Source: Xanthomonas arboricola pv. populi (GTDB taxonomy: Bacteria; Pseudomonadota; Gammaproteobacteria; Xanthomonadales; Xanthomonadaceae). Taken from it: 64,000 nt of DNA. The translations under genes and the position numbers were made by a program. Below are positions 26,720 through 37,316 of this stretch, in pieces; within the stretch, counting starts at the first letter, position 1, and each line of letters starts with the position of its first letter. The DNA lies in NCBI RefSeq assembly GCF_002939945.1, contig NZ_MDEB01000003.1, forward strand, positions 1 through 64,000. Reading direction: 5' to 3'. The notes beneath the pieces were generated by a model that made no database searches, was not told the origin of the DNA, and saw only the letters and a program-made list of their open reading frames with translations.

Positions 26720-28333
26720 TCATTTCCCGAGCAGGCTATTGGGCCCCTGCAACAGGATCCGGAAACAGGCGCCGCCGCCCGGCACCGACACGTAGTCCAG
26801 TTGCGCCTGGTTGGCGCGGCACAGTTCCTGGGCGATATACAGGCCCAGCCCGGTGCCGTGTTCGGAGGTGGTATAGAACGGGCGGAACAGTTGTGCGGCC
26901 ACCGTCTCCGGGATGCCGGGGCCGCGGTCGACCACGTCGATCACCGCCATGCGCTCCACGCGCTCCACGCGCAGCTTCACCCGCGCCGGTTCGTCCATGA
27001 CCCGGCCGTACTTGAGCGCGTTGTGGACCAGCGCGGTCAGGATCTGGTGCAGATGCTTGGGGTCGACCAGGGCATGCACGGAAGCGCCTTGAATGCTCGC
27101 TTCCAGGATGTCGGTTTCCATCGACAGGGTCTGCCGGTACTCGACCACGAAGCGGCGCACGAACGCGGCCAGATCCAGGTTGTCCGGGTTGGCGCGTTCG
27201 CGCCGGGCTAGCGCGAGCACGCTTTCGACGATGCCATTGGTGCGCTGGCATTGCTGGTGGATGATCTGCAGCAGGCGGCGGTCGGCATCGCCGATGTCCG
27301 GGGATTCTTCCAGCAACTGCGAGGCGTAGCTGATCGCCGCCAGCGGGTTGCGGATCTCGTGCGCCAGGCTGGCCGAAAAGCGCCCCATCGCCGACAGCGT
27401 GAGCGATTCGGCGCGCCGCGACACTACGCTGGCATCGTCCAGGAACACCAGCACCAGGTCGCTGTCGGCGAGCAGGCGCACGAAGCGCGGCTGCACTTCC
27501 GGGCGGTCGGCGCCCAGTTGTAGCGGGGCTTCTTCCTGGCGCCAGCCGCTGCGCCAGCGCTGCAGGCGGCGCGACAGTTCGGGCGTGAGCGCGGCCAGCG
27601 ACAGGTCGACCGGGGCGTTGCGCTGGTCGCCGTCGCCGAGCAGCGCCAGCGCCGCCTCGTTGGCCAGGGTGATGCGGCTGTGCGTATCGACCACCAGCAC
27701 GCCGGTGCGCATGCGGCGGATGATCAGCTCGTTGATCTCGTAGAGATTGGCGACCTGCGCGCCGCGCTCCTCGGCCAGCACCTGATTGCGGCGCGCACGC
27801 GAGGCGATCTGTTCGCAGATGAAGGCCACCGCGACATAACTGGTGGCGAACATCGCCAGTTCGGCCACCGGGCGGGTGGCGCCGCCGCCTTCCAGCACCG
27901 TCCACAGGTATTCGAGCACGGTGGCGAAGCTGGCGAGCACGGCGATGCTCATGCCATAGCGCAGGCGCAGCAGGATCGAGGCGGCGGCGACATTGAACAG
28001 CAGCATCATCGCGATGCCGGCGCTGGCGCCGGGCAGCGCATGCGTGGCCAGGGTCGCGGCGAGGATGTCGGCGATCACCGCGCACAGCACGGTGGCGGTC
28101 AGGCGGCGCCCGTTGCGGCCCCAGAACAGCAGCGGGATGGCCATCGACAGGTAGCCGATCGCCACACCGGCCGCCAGGCGCGGGTAGCGCGGTTCCGGGA
28201 TCGCGTCGGACAGGGGGCTGAACACCAGTGCGGCGATCAGCCCGGCCACCAGCACCCGGTACAGCGAAAAGAAGTACAGCTCGCGCTGCGGCGCGGACTG
28301 GATCCGGTCGATAAGCGATGGGCTGGATGGCAA
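26720..28333 (-). CDS. pilS: sensor histidine kinase PilS
   Basis: The product is 537 residues. I chose TTG 28333 (protein begins at PSSPSLIDRIQSAPQREL) because GGGGA lies 6 nt upstream and the family starts there; longer frames reach into sucC on the other strand. Six hydrophobic helices fill about residues 25-190, followed by a PAS-like region, HisKA (LAHEIRNPLAAISYA) and HATPase motifs (VHNALKYG, DRGPGIP, GTGLGLYI). PilS senses pilin in the membrane and controls PilR. It is divergent from sucC. Confidence 0.9.
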   Translation of the reverse strand: MPSSPSLIDRIQSAPQRELYFFSLYRVLVAGLIAALVFSPLSDAIPEPRYPRLAAGVAIGYLSMAIPLLFWGRNGRRLTATVLCAVIADILAATLATHALPGASAGIAMMLLFNVAAASILLRLRYGMSIAVLASFATVLEYLWTVLEGGGATRPVAELAMFATSYVAVAFICEQIASRARRNQVLAEERGAQVANLYEINELIIRRMRTGVLVVDTHSRITLANEAALALLGDGDQRNAPVDLSLAALTPELSRRLQRWRSGWRQEEAPLQLGADRPEVQPRFVRLLADSDLVLVFLDDASVVSRRAESLTLSAMGRFSASLAHEIRNPLAAISYASQLLEESPDIGDADRRLLQIIHQQCQRTNGIVESVLALARRERANPDNLDLAAFVRRFVVEYRQTLSMETDILEASIQGASVHALVDPKHLHQILTALVHNALKYGRVMDEPARVKLRVERVERMAVIDVVDRGPGIPETVAAQLFRPFYTTSEHGTGLGLYIAQELCRANQAQLDYVSVPGGGACFRILLQGPNSLLGK

Positions 28334-28563
28334 ACCGGTTCCCCGCTGGAGCAAGCCGCGAGTATAGGCAGGTGTACGGCCCGCGCAGCGCTTGCGCACA
28401 GTGGAGGGCCGGGCGCAAGCGCCGCCAACGGGGGGCACTCCGGCCGGCTTTTGCGCCGCACGGCGTGGTCGGCCACAATAGGCGGCCCGTTCGCGTCTCT
28501 TGACGTGCCGCCCTGGCGGTCTGCGTTGCACGCAGCGGTCGTTTCCTTTTCCCACGGTGACGC

Positions 28564-29733
28564 ATGAATTTCCACGAATACCAGTCAAAACAGCTGCTTG
28601 CCGAGTACGGCATCCCCGTTCCGGCCGGCAAGGTCGCGGCGACCCCGGACGAAGCGGTTGAAGTCGCCAATTCCCTGGGCAAGGGCCCCTGGATGGTGAA
28701 GGCGCAGATCCACGCGGGCGGTCGCGGTAAGGCTGGCGGCGTCAAGTTCTGCAAGACCACCGACGACGTGAAGGCCGCAGCGGCCAAGATGCTCGGCACC
28801 AAGATGTCCACCTACCAGACCGCCGGCGTCGAGCTGCCGATCAACCTGGTGCTGGTGACCACCGCCGGCGAGATCGTCAAGGAGCTGTACCTGTCGATCC
28901 TGGTCGACCGCGGCACCAAGACCATCACCTACATCGCCTCCAGCGAGGGCGGCGTGGAGATCGAGCAGGTCGCCGCCAAAACGCCGGAGCTGATCCACTC
29001 GCTCAACGTCGATTTCGTCGAAGGCGTGCAGGGCTACCACGGCCGCGATTTCGGCTTCAAGCTCGGCCTGACCGCCAAGCAGGCCGGCCAGTTCGCCAGC
29101 ATCATGGTGAACCTGTATCGCCTGTTCAACGAAAAGGACCTGGCGCTGGTTGAAATCAACCCGCTGGCGATCCTGGACGACGGCAACCTGTACGCGCTGG
29201 ACGGCAAGTTCGACAGCGACGACAACGCCGCGTTCCGTCAGAAGCAGCTGATCGCCATGCGCGACAAGACGCAGGAAGACGAGACCGAAGTGACCGCGTC
29301 GGAGCTGGACATCAACTACGTCACCATGGACGGCAACATCGGTTGCATGGTCAACGGCGCCGGTCTGGCCATGGCCACCATGGACGTCATCAAGCTCAAC
29401 GGCGGCGAGCCGGCGAACTTCCTGGACGTGGGCGGCGGCGCCAACAAGCAGCGCGTCATCGAGGCGTTCAAGCTGATCCTGTCCTCGGACAAGGTCGAAG
29501 GCATCTTCGTCAACATCTTCGGCGGCATCGTCCGCTGCGACATGATTGCCGAGGGCATCATCGCGGCGGTCAAGGAAGTGGGCGTCAAGGTTCCGGTCGT
29601 GGTGCGCCTGGAAGGCACCAATGTGGAAGAAGGCAAGCAGCTGCTGCGCGACAGCGGCATGGCCATCATCCCGGCCGACAACATCAACGACGGTGCCAAG
29701 AAGGTCGTCGAAGCTGTCAAGAACGCCGCCTGA
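28564..29733 (+). CDS. sucC: succinyl-CoA synthetase beta subunit SucC
   Basis: The product is 389 residues, the usual length. It starts [20 protein letters not shown], has the ATP-grasp region ([17 protein letters not shown]) and the CoA ligase part with [16 protein letters not shown]. With SucD it makes ATP from succinyl-CoA in the TCA cycle. sucD follows after 24 bp in the same operon. Confidence 0.98.
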   Translation: MNFHEYQSKQLLAEYGIPVPAGKVAATPDEAVEVANSLGKGPWMVKAQIHAGGRGKAGGVKFCKTTDDVKAAAAKMLGTKMSTYQTAGVELPINLVLVTTAGEIVKELYLSILVDRGTKTITYIASSEGGVEIEQVAAKTPELIHSLNVDFVEGVQGYHGRDFGFKLGLTAKQAGQFASIMVNLYRLFNEKDLALVEINPLAILDDGNLYALDGKFDSDDNAAFRQKQLIAMRDKTQEDETEVTASELDINYVTMDGNIGCMVNGAGLAMATMDVIKLNGGEPANFLDVGGGANKQRVIEAFKLILSSDKVEGIFVNIFGGIVRCDMIAEGIIAAVKEVGVKVPVVVRLEGTNVEEGKQLLRDSGMAIIPADNINDGAKKVVEAVKNAA

Positions 29734-29757
29734 TTCACGACACCGAAGGAACTATCC

Positions 29758-30633
29758 ATGTCCGTTTTGATTAACAAGAACACCAAGGTGATCGTGCAGG
29801 GCTTCACCGGCCAGCAGGGCACCTTCCACGCCACTCAGATGATCGAGTACGGCACCCAGGTCGTCGGCGGCGTGACGCCGGGCAAGGGCGGCACCACGCA
29901 TATCGACCTGCCGGTGTTCAACACCGTGGCCGACGCCGTCAAGGCCACCGGCGCAGACGCGTCGGTGATCTACGTGCCGCCGCCGTACGCGGCCGATGCG
30001 ATCCTGGAAGCGGCCGCGGCCGGCATCAAGGTCATCGTCTGCATCACCGAAGGCATCCCGGTGCTGGACATGCTGCGCGTCAAGAACGTGCTGACCCGCT
30101 CGCATCCGGACACCGTGCTGATCGGGCCGAACTGCCCCGGCGTGATCACCCCGGGCGAGTGCAAGATCGGCATCATGCCGGGCCACATCCACAAGCCGGG
30201 CAAGATCGGCATCGTGTCGCGTTCGGGCACGCTGACCTATGAAGCGGTCAAGCAGACCACCGAAGTGGGCCTGGGCCAGAGCACCTGCATCGGTATCGGC
30301 GGCGACCCGATCAACGGCCTGAACTTCGTCGACTGCCTCAAGCTGTTCAACGAAGACCCGCAGACCGAAGGCATCATCATGGTCGGCGAAATCGGTGGCG
30401 ACGCCGAGGAAGCCGGTGCCGAGTACATCAAGCAGTTCGTGAAGAAGCCGGTGGTCGGTTTCATCGCCGGCGCGTCGGCTCCGGCCGGCAAGCGCATGGG
30501 CCACGCCGGTGCGATCGCATCGGGCGGCAAGGGCACCGCCGAAGGCAAGTTCGCGGCGATGGAAGCCGCTGGCGTCAAGACCGTCCGTTCGCCGGGCGAT
30601 CTGGGTGCGGCGATCGCTGCGCTGGTGAAGTAA
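29758..30633 (+). CDS. sucD: succinyl-CoA synthetase alpha subunit SucD
   Basis: The product is 291 residues. The CoA-binding Rossmann part contains [14 protein letters not shown]. The phosphohistidine lies in [20 protein letters not shown], and IGPNCPGVI is the SCS signature. It is the second gene of sucCD and is followed by a strong terminator. Confidence 0.98.
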   Translation: MSVLINKNTKVIVQGFTGQQGTFHATQMIEYGTQVVGGVTPGKGGTTHIDLPVFNTVADAVKATGADASVIYVPPPYAADAILEAAAAGIKVIVCITEGIPVLDMLRVKNVLTRSHPDTVLIGPNCPGVITPGECKIGIMPGHIHKPGKIGIVSRSGTLTYEAVKQTTEVGLGQSTCIGIGGDPINGLNFVDCLKLFNEDPQTEGIIMVGEIGGDAEEAGAEYIKQFVKKPVVGFIAGASAPAGKRMGHAGAIASGGKGTAEGKFAAMEAAGVKTVRSPGDLGAAIAALVK

Positions 30634-30663
30634 GCAGGTCGCGCGCAGGCGCGGGATGTGAGA

Positions 30664-30687
30664 GGCCGCCTTCGGGCGGCCTTTTTT
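30664..30687 (+). terminator. sucCD terminator
   Basis: GGCCGCC-TTCG-GGCGGCC stem with a stable UUCG tetraloop and six T. Confidence 0.95.
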
Positions 30688-30707
30688 GTGGGCGTTTGGA
30701 AACATCC

Positions 30708-30750
30708 CCTCATCCGCCCTTCGGGCACCTTCTCCCGCAGGCGGGAGAAG
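30708..30750. repeat. dispersed hairpin repeat (CCCTCATCCGCC family)
   Basis: CCCTCATCCGCCCTTCGGGC followed by CTTCTCCCGC and its complement GCGGGAGAAG. Related copies lie at 43090-43135 and, inverted, at 47209-47250. A second hairpin type (CTCTCCCG...CGGGAGAGGGG) at 30996-31028 recurs at 47307-47340. Confidence 0.75.
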
Positions 30751-30751
30751 G

Positions 30752-30886
<135 letters not shown>

Positions 30887-31127
30887 CCCGGTCATGTTCT
30901 CAAGCACGTCGGGTTGGTCGTTCCTCGCCAGATCGACGGAGCACACCACGGTCATTGAACTCCCGCTGCCCAACCCCCGCAGGACGCGACATCCCCTCTC
31001 CCGCCTGCGGGAGAGGGGCCAGGGGTGAGGGCGCTTCCCGCGCGGCGATTCCCGACACCAAAGCGCCATCAGCACCGATAGCGCCACCAGGGCGGCACAA
31101 GCACCGTAGCCATCTCTCCTGCCGAGA

Positions 31128-31526
31128 ATGTCGATGCGCCACGCCGCCAAGACCGGATTCGCCAAGCACCTGCGTCGTGAGATGACAGCAGCCGAGCGCG
31201 CGCTTTGGTATCGGTTGCGCGATCGACGTCTGCTCGGCTTCAAATTCCGGCGTCAGTTCCCCATCGGGCCCTATATCGTCGATTTCGTCTGCCTTGCCCG
31301 GGCGTTGATCGTCGAAATCGACGGTAGCCAGCACCTGCTGCCGGGCGCGGATGCCACGCGCGATGCTTTCCTGCACCGCGAGGGCTTCCAGGTGCTGCGC
31401 TTCTGGAATAATGCGGTTCTGGCGAGTGGCGACGACGTCTGCGACATGATCGCGCGAGGTCTGCTTGCGGCTCGTTCTCCCTTCCCCGCTTCCGTGCTTC
31501 GGAAAATACACCCACAAGGCCGTTGA
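31128..31526 (+). CDS. DUF559-domain protein (endonuclease-like fold)
   Basis: The product is 132 residues. The DUF559 pattern is clear: LRREMTAAERALWYRLRDRRL, KFRRQFPIGPYIVDFVCL, ALIVEIDGSQH and GFQVLRFWNNAVL. This family has a Vsr/restriction-endonuclease-like fold, with E/D residues in VDF and EIDG as likely metal ligands, but its cellular role is not established. ATG 31134 is an alternative start. Ends 1 bp before nadE, so the two may be co-transcribed. Confidence 0.85.
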   Translation: MSMRHAAKTGFAKHLRREMTAAERALWYRLRDRRLLGFKFRRQFPIGPYIVDFVCLARALIVEIDGSQHLLPGADATRDAFLHREGFQVLRFWNNAVLASGDDVCDMIARGLLAARSPFPASVLRKIHPQGR

Positions 31527-31527
31527 C

Positions 31528-33168
31528 ATGTCCCAGACCCTCCGCATCGCCATGGCGCAGTTCGATTTCCCGGTCGGTGCGGTGGCGCAGAACACCGATC
31601 GCATCGTCGATTTCATCGCGGCCGCGCGCGACGAATTCGGCGCCGATATCGTGCTGTTCCCCGAGCTGGCGATCAGCGGCTATCCGCCGGAAGATCTGCT
31701 GTTGCGGCCGGGCTTTCTCGCCCATTGCGAGGAAGCGCTGGCGCGCATCGCCGCCAGCACGCGGGGGATCGTGGCGGTGGTCGGCTGGCCGCAGAGTGCC
31801 GGCAGCGTGGTCTACAACGCCGCCAGCGTGTTGCGCGACGGGCGTATCGAAGCAACGTATCGCAAGCGCGAATTGCCCAACTACGCGGTGTTCGACGAGC
31901 GCCGCTATTTCGACGTGGATCCGGATAGCGACAACTGCGTGGTCACGGTCAAGGGCGTGCAGGTGGGCGTGGTGATCTGCGAGGATCTGTGGTTTGCCGA
32001 GCCGCTGGCCAGGACCGTGCAGGCCGGCGCCGAGCTGGTGCTGGTGCCCAATGCCTCGCCGTACGAGCGCGGCAAGCACGCGCAGCGCGATGCCTTGCTG
32101 GCCGAGCGCACCCGCGAGAGCGGGGCGGCGATCGCCTATCTCAACGTGGTCGGCGGGCAGGACGCATTGGTGTTCGATGGTGCATCGGTGGTAGCAGATG
32201 GCGACGGCACCGTGCATCCGGCCGCTGCCGCCTTCGTCGATCAGTGGCTGGTGGTGGACTACGCCGCCGGCGAGCGCAGCTTCACCCCGGTGGTGTGGGT
32301 GGACGATGGCGACGAGAGCATGGACGCACTGGCCTGGCGCGCGGTGGTGCGCGGGCTGCAGGACTATTGCCGCAAGAACGGCTTCAGCAAGGTCTGGCTG
32401 GGCCTGTCCGGCGGCATCGATTCGGCGCTGGTGCTGGCGATGGCGGTCGATGCGCTGGGCGGCGACAACGTCACCGCGGTGCGGTTGCCGTCGCGCTACA
32501 CCGCCAATCTGTCCAACGATCTGGCCGACGCGCAATGCCGCGCATTGGGCGTCAAGCTGGAAACCATCGCGATCGAGCCGGCGTTCGAAGGGCTGCTCGC
32601 CGCGCTGGGGCCGATGTTCGAAGGCACCCAGCCGGACATCACCGAAGAAAACCTGCAGTCGCGCAGCCGCGGGGTGATCCTGATGGCGCTGTCCAACAAG
32701 TTCGGCGGGCTGCTGCTGACCACCGGCAACAAGAGCGAGTACGCGGTGGGTTACGCCACCATCTACGGCGACATGTGCGGCGGCTATGCTCCGCTCAAGG
32801 ACCTGTACAAGACCGAAGTGTTCGGCCTGGCCAAGTGGCGCAATACCGTGGGCGGGGCGCCGGTGATTCCGCCGGCCGTGATTTCGCGCCCGCCCTCGGC
32901 CGAGTTGCGCGACAACCAGACCGACCAGGATTCGCTGCCGCCGTACGATGTGCTGGACGGGATCCTGTATCGCTACGTCGACCAGGAACAGTCGCGCGAC
33001 GACATCGTCGCGGCCGGCTACGCCGCCGATACGGTGGAACACGTGTTGCGGCTGGTGCGGCTCAACGAATGGAAGCGCCACCAGGCCGCGCCCGGGCCGA
33101 AGGTGTCGCGGCGCGCATTCGGTCGCGAGCGGCGTTACCCGATCACCAATGGGTACTCCGGGCAGTAG
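31528..33168 (+). CDS. nadE: glutamine-dependent NAD+ synthetase NadE
   Basis: The product is 546 residues with two domains. The N-terminal nitrilase-type glutaminase has Glu in FPELAISGYPPEDLL, Lys in YRKRELPNYAVFDE and Cys in VVICEDLWF. The C-terminal NAD synthase has the PP-loop GLSGGIDSAL and TTGNKSEYAVGY. It amidates nicotinic acid adenine dinucleotide. ATG 31528 is chosen; the frame is open to 31465 but would overlap the DUF559 gene. Confidence 0.97.
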   Translation: MSQTLRIAMAQFDFPVGAVAQNTDRIVDFIAAARDEFGADIVLFPELAISGYPPEDLLLRPGFLAHCEEALARIAASTRGIVAVVGWPQSAGSVVYNAASVLRDGRIEATYRKRELPNYAVFDERRYFDVDPDSDNCVVTVKGVQVGVVICEDLWFAEPLARTVQAGAELVLVPNASPYERGKHAQRDALLAERTRESGAAIAYLNVVGGQDALVFDGASVVADGDGTVHPAAAAFVDQWLVVDYAAGERSFTPVVWVDDGDESMDALAWRAVVRGLQDYCRKNGFSKVWLGLSGGIDSALVLAMAVDALGGDNVTAVRLPSRYTANLSNDLADAQCRALGVKLETIAIEPAFEGLLAALGPMFEGTQPDITEENLQSRSRGVILMALSNKFGGLLLTTGNKSEYAVGYATIYGDMCGGYAPLKDLYKTEVFGLAKWRNTVGGAPVIPPAVISRPPSAELRDNQTDQDSLPPYDVLDGILYRYVDQEQSRDDIVAAGYAADTVEHVLRLVRLNEWKRHQAAPGPKVSRRAFGRERRYPITNGYSGQ

Positions 33169-33177
33169 CCCGAATGG

Positions 33178-34164
33178 CTATTCCGGTCGGTACCCCGGCA
33201 GACCGGCCAACGCTGCGGTGGCCGGTGCCTGGGCGAAGCGGGTGAGCAGGTCCAGGGTGGGCTTGGGACGCGTCAGGTCGTACATCAGGCCGAAATGGCC
33301 TTCGGCGCCCTGGATGGTGGCCTGGTCAAGCAATTCGTAGACGTTCACTTCGGACACCACGTCGGCGTAGTTGTCGCGCACGTTGCGTAACAATTGCGCC
33401 AGGCTGTCGTAGCAGCCGCGGTCGCCTTCCGCACCGCCGGTGGTGTTGCCGGTGTAGATCTCCGCACAGTTGAGCTCGTTGAAGAACACCGGTGTGTTGT
33501 AGGTCTGCGCGGCCGTGCGCAGCTGGCCAAGATACAACTCGGTCCAGTAGCCGGCATCCTGGTGGAAGGCGTAGTAGTGGAAGCTGATGTGGTCGAAGTC
33601 GAAGCCGGCCGCCTTGGCCTTGGCCAGGAACCACAGCGAGCCATTGCGATCGCCCGGGCAGCGCGCGCTGGCGCTGCGGTCGTCGCTGTTGCAGGCGGTG
33701 ATGTTGATGGTGAAGCGCAGGCCGGCGCCCAGCTCGTTGGAGGCCTGGCGCATGCCCAGGTACATCGTGGTCATTGCCGCAATGCGGGCATCGGCCTCGG
33801 CGCGCACCAGATCCTGTTCGTTGCCGATCTCCCAGACCTTGATGTCGGCCGCATAGCGGCGTGCCAGCTGGTAGCCGATCTCGCGCGACATCGGGTAGAC
33901 CATCGGGCGCAGCGTGATGCCGTATTTGCGCGCCAGCGGGACCAGCGCATCCAGCGTTGCGTAATCGCGCGGGTCCACATCGAAGCGGTAGCTGCGCAGA
34001 TTGCGCGCGGCCAGCAGTTTGAAGCGGGCCTCGGCCTGGGCCATGGGATAGCCGGGGCGGTTGTCGTGGGCGTTGACGCCGTAGACGATGGGCGCCGCGG
34101 TGGCGGTCGTGGTCATGGCCGCCAGCAACAGGCTAAGCATGAGCGGGACGATGCAGCCAGACAT
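33178..34164 (-). CDS. secreted glycoside-hydrolase-like (beta/alpha)8 protein
   Basis: The product is 328 residues from ATG 34164, which has a perfect AGGAGG upstream. A signal peptide covers about 1-24 (LMLSLLLAAMTTTATAA). The rest resembles clan GH-A barrels. NEQ with Glu116 (WEIGNEQD) is the expected acid/base after strand 4, and Glu230 (VFFNELNC) is the expected nucleophile after strand 7. The exact GH family (39-like or 5-like) cannot be set by eye. It may act on plant cell-wall or surface polysaccharides. Convergent with nadE. Confidence 0.65.
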   Translation of the reverse strand: MSGCIVPLMLSLLLAAMTTTATAAPIVYGVNAHDNRPGYPMAQAEARFKLLAARNLRSYRFDVDPRDYATLDALVPLARKYGITLRPMVYPMSREIGYQLARRYAADIKVWEIGNEQDLVRAEADARIAAMTTMYLGMRQASNELGAGLRFTINITACNSDDRSASARCPGDRNGSLWFLAKAKAAGFDFDHISFHYYAFHQDAGYWTELYLGQLRTAAQTYNTPVFFNELNCAEIYTGNTTGGAEGDRGCYDSLAQLLRNVRDNYADVVSEVNVYELLDQATIQGAEGHFGLMYDLTRPKPTLDLLTRFAQAPATAALAGLPGYRPE

Positions 34165-34454
34165 GCGGCCTCCTGGGCGGGCGCCAGCGGGGAGTCGGAT
34201 CTTCTTCGAGGTGCAGTATAGGCAGCGCGCAGGCGCGGTTCGGTGACCTGGTGCCGGATCTGGCGACGTGCGCGCAACGGCCGCAGGCAGGCGCGCTCGG
34301 GCGGTGCGAGGTAGCGTGGGACGCGGGCACGTAATGCTGGATCGCCGATCTGTCGCTCGATCGGACGTGGCCGTCCTCAGGCACCGCAAGCGCCTGCGGC
34401 AATCAGCCGCGCCGCCGCCTACAGGCGCGTTGCCGCATCCGCATTGCCGCAATG
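34165..34454. other. intergenic region before bamD
   Basis: About 290 bases between the hydrolase start and the bamD terminator. It should carry the hydrolase promoter. Nothing else is recognised. Confidence 0.4.
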
Positions 34455-34475
34455 AAAAAGGGGCCTTGCGGCCCC
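34455..34475 (-). terminator. bamD terminator
   Basis: GGGGCC and GGCCCC arms with a 4-nt loop, followed by five T on the minus strand, 27 bp after the bamD stop. Confidence 0.88.
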
Positions 34476-34501
34476 TTCTCATCACACCGGCGGCTGATCT
34501 C

Positions 34502-35383
34502 TCAGTCGCGGCTCATCTGTGCATTGCGCTGACCGGTGGCGGCGGACTTCTCGCCGGCGAACGGGTTGAGCTTGCGGATGGCCCACGGGTACTTCGGCCA
34601 ATTGCCGGTCAGCCACGGATGCTGCGGGCTGTTGAGCTCCAGCACGCGGCGGGCGTCGGCGGCCAGGGTCTTGTTACCCAGGTGGGTGTAGGCCTCGGCC
34701 AGCACCGCCACCGCGTCGTACTGGTAGGCGCTCTGCGGATAGGTCTCCAGCAGGTAGTTGGCGCGACCGGCCGCCGACACCCAGGCATTGCGGCGCAGGT
34801 AATACAGCGCGTTGTCCAGTTCGTGCTGGGCGAACACGTCACGCAGCTCGATCATGCGCTTGCGCGCATCCGGCGCATAGCGGCTGTTCGGGTAGCGGTC
34901 GGTGACGGTGTTGAAGTCGTTGTAGGCCTGCTGCGGCGAGGACAGATCGCGACGGCTCGGATCCAGCGACCACACGCGGCGCAGGAACACCGTGTCGCGG
35001 TTGCTGTTGGCCAGCCCGCGCAGGTAATACAGATAGGAGATATTGCGATGGGTCGGGTAGGTCCGGATGAAGCGGTCGACGCTGGACACGGTGTCGTCGT
35101 GCTTGCCGGCCTTGTACTGGGCGTAGGCGGTTTCGATCATCGCCTGTTCGGTGTACGGCCCGTACGGGTACTGGGCGATCAGGCGCTTGTAGCTGGCTTC
35201 GGCGCCGGCCCAGTTGCCTTTCTCCATCAGGCCGTGGCCCTTGCCGTAAAGCTGCTCGACGGGCATGCCTTCGTCGGGATTCTTGTCCTTGGCGCCGCGG
35301 TGGCAGCCGGTGACGACGAACGCCATGACCAGCAGGAGGGCAATCAGGCGCACAGGCGCGGAAAACATGGACCGTCGGATCAT
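34502..35383 (-). CDS. bamD: outer-membrane assembly lipoprotein BamD
   Basis: The product is 293 residues. The signal peptide ends with lipobox VVTGC, so Cys27 is lipidated. TPR-type repeats follow (MEKGNWAGAEASYKRLIAQYP; AGKHDDTVSSVDRFIRTYP; SPQQAYNDFNTVTDRYPNS). BamD is the essential partner of BamA in inserting beta-barrel proteins. It is divergent from rluD, as in many gamma-proteobacteria. Confidence 0.96.
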   Translation of the reverse strand: MIRRSMFSAPVRLIALLLVMAFVVTGCHRGAKDKNPDEGMPVEQLYGKGHGLMEKGNWAGAEASYKRLIAQYPYGPYTEQAMIETAYAQYKAGKHDDTVSSVDRFIRTYPTHRNISYLYYLRGLANSNRDTVFLRRVWSLDPSRRDLSSPQQAYNDFNTVTDRYPNSRYAPDARKRMIELRDVFAQHELDNALYYLRRNAWVSAAGRANYLLETYPQSAYQYDAVAVLAEAYTHLGNKTLAADARRVLELNSPQHPWLTGNWPKYPWAIRKLNPFAGEKSAATGQRNAQMSRD

Positions 35384-35503
35384 GGGTCTGGGCAGGACGC
35401 ATCAGGAAAACGAGAGCGCGATGATAGCCTAGTGGCCTGTCCGGCGACTGACTCCCGCCGCCCGGACCCCCAAATTTCCGCTTTTGCCTGAGTGCCCGTG
35501 TCC

Positions 35504-36499
35504 ATGTCCGACCCATCTGCCGAACCCCTCGACCCGTCCATTCGCCAGGCCATCGTGCCCGACAACGCCGCAGGGCGCCGTTTCGACGCGGTGCTCGCCG
35601 AGCTGTTCCCCGAATTCTCGCGCTCGCGCTTGTCGGAGTGGATCAAGTCCGGCGATGCGCTGCTGAACGGGGAAATGGCGCGCCCGCGCGACACCTTGCG
35701 CGGCGGCGAGAGCGTGCAGGTGCAGGTGGTGCTGGAAACCCAGACCCACGCCGCCCCGCAGGACATCCCGCTGAGCGTGTTGTACGAAGACGACCAGGTG
35801 CTGGTGATCGACAAGCCGGCCGGGCTGGTGGTGCACCCGGGCGCCGGCAATCCGGACGGCACCCTGGTCAACGCCTTGCTGTTCCGCGACCCGGCGTTGG
35901 CGGCGGTGCCGCGCGCCGGCGTGGTGCACCGGCTGGACAAGGACACCAGCGGGGTGATGGTGGTGGCGCGCACCGTGCAGGCGCAGACCGCGCTGGTGGA
36001 ACAGCTGTCCGCACGCGATGTGCATCGCCAGTACCTGGCAGTGGTGGTGGGCGCGCTGGTCTCCGGCGGCACCGCCAATGCGCCGATCGACCGCCATCCG
36101 CGCGATCGCCTGAAGATGGCGGTGCGCGACGATGGCCGCGATGCGGTCACCCATTACCGCCTGCGCGAGCGTTTCCGCGCGCATACCGCGCTGGAGTGCC
36201 GGCTGGAAACCGGGCGCACCCATCAGATCCGCGTGCACATGGCGCATCTGAAATCGCCGATCGTCGGCGACCCGCTGTACGGCGGAGCGCTCAAGCTGCC
36301 CAAGGGCGCCAGCGACGAACTGGTGCATGAATTGCGCACCTTCAAGCGCCAGGCGCTGCATGCCGAAACCCTGGAGTTCCTGCACCCGGTCAGCGGCGAG
36401 CCGGTGCGCGCCAGCGCGCCGGTGCCGGCCGACCTGCAGCGTCTGATGACCGCGCTGCGTGAAGACAGTGCGCGCGCCGCCGAGCTGGCACGCCGCTGA
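35504..36499 (+). CDS. rluD: 23S rRNA pseudouridine synthase RluD
   Basis: The product is 331 residues from ATG 35504; GTG 35492 is also possible. An S4 RNA-binding domain ([25 protein letters not shown]) precedes the synthase core, with catalytic Asp in [12 protein letters not shown] and the [10 protein letters not shown] motif. It modifies helix 69 of 23S rRNA. It is followed by pgeF after 1 bp; bamD-rluD-pgeF (yfiO-rluD-yfiH) is a widely conserved neighbourhood. Confidence 0.95.
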   Translation: MSDPSAEPLDPSIRQAIVPDNAAGRRFDAVLAELFPEFSRSRLSEWIKSGDALLNGEMARPRDTLRGGESVQVQVVLETQTHAAPQDIPLSVLYEDDQVLVIDKPAGLVVHPGAGNPDGTLVNALLFRDPALAAVPRAGVVHRLDKDTSGVMVVARTVQAQTALVEQLSARDVHRQYLAVVVGALVSGGTANAPIDRHPRDRLKMAVRDDGRDAVTHYRLRERFRAHTALECRLETGRTHQIRVHMAHLKSPIVGDPLYGGALKLPKGASDELVHELRTFKRQALHAETLEFLHPVSGEPVRASAPVPADLQRLMTALREDSARAAELARR

Positions 36500-36500
36500 C

Positions 36501-37316
36501 ATGGCTGCCGCCGCGCCCTTCGTGCTGCCGGCCGACTGGCCGGCGCCACCACGCATCCATGCGCTGACCACGCTGCGTTATGGCCTGGGCGGCTCGCAGG
36601 CACCGTTCGACACGCTCAACCTCGGCAACCGCAACAATGCCGAGGGCGACGCGCCGGAGCAGGTGGAATGCAACCGGGCGCTGCTGGTCGAGGCGCTGGC
36701 ACTGCCCGGCAGCCCGCAGTGGCTGCGTCAGGTGCATGGCGTGGAAGTGCTGCGCGTTGATGCGCCCGCGCTTGCGCCCGGCGAGCGGGTGCGTGCCGCG
36801 GGCACTGTCGCGCCAGGTGCGCAGGAGCCGGTCGCCGACGCAGCGGTGACCGCTGTGCCCGGCATGGTGCTGGCCATCCTCACAGCCGACTGCCTGCCGG
36901 TCGTGCTCGCGGCCAGGGACGGCAGCGAAGTGGCCGCCGCGCATGCCGGGTGGCGCGGCCTGGCCGACGGCATGCTGGAGCGCAGCGTGGCGGCGATGCG
37001 CACGCCGCCGCAGCAGGTGATGGCATGGTTGGGGCCTGCAGCGGGGCCGCAGGTGTATGAAATCGGCCAGGACGTGTTCAACGCCTTCGTCGCGCACGAT
37101 GCGCAGGCACACGCCGCGTTCGTTGCGACCCGCCCGGGGCATTGGCTGGTGGACTTGTATGCATTGGCGCGTCAGCGCCTGCAGCGTGCCGGTGTACCGG
37201 CCAGCGCCATTCACGGCGGCGGGCTATGCACCATTTCCGAGCCGCAACGCTTCTTCTCGCATCGTCGCGACCGCCGCAGCGGACGCATGGCCACGCTGGC
37301 CTGGATCGCGCCCTGA
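36501..37316 (+). CDS. pgeF: peptidoglycan editing factor / multicopper polyphenol oxidase-domain protein PgeF (YfiH)
   Basis: The product is 271 residues from ATG 36501. Family motifs are present: LRQVHGVEV, TADCLPVVL and AAHAGWRGLADG, whose His and Cys make the metal/active site, and GGGLCTISEP near the end. PgeF removes wrongly incorporated amino acids from UDP-MurNAc precursors; related proteins oxidise phenolics or act on purine nucleosides. It is coupled to rluD. Confidence 0.92.
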   Translation: MAAAAPFVLPADWPAPPRIHALTTLRYGLGGSQAPFDTLNLGNRNNAEGDAPEQVECNRALLVEALALPGSPQWLRQVHGVEVLRVDAPALAPGERVRAAGTVAPGAQEPVADAAVTAVPGMVLAILTADCLPVVLAARDGSEVAAAHAGWRGLADGMLERSVAAMRTPPQQVMAWLGPAAGPQVYEIGQDVFNAFVAHDAQAHAAFVATRPGHWLVDLYALARQRLQRAGVPASAIHGGGLCTISEPQRFFSHRRDRRSGRMATLAWIAP

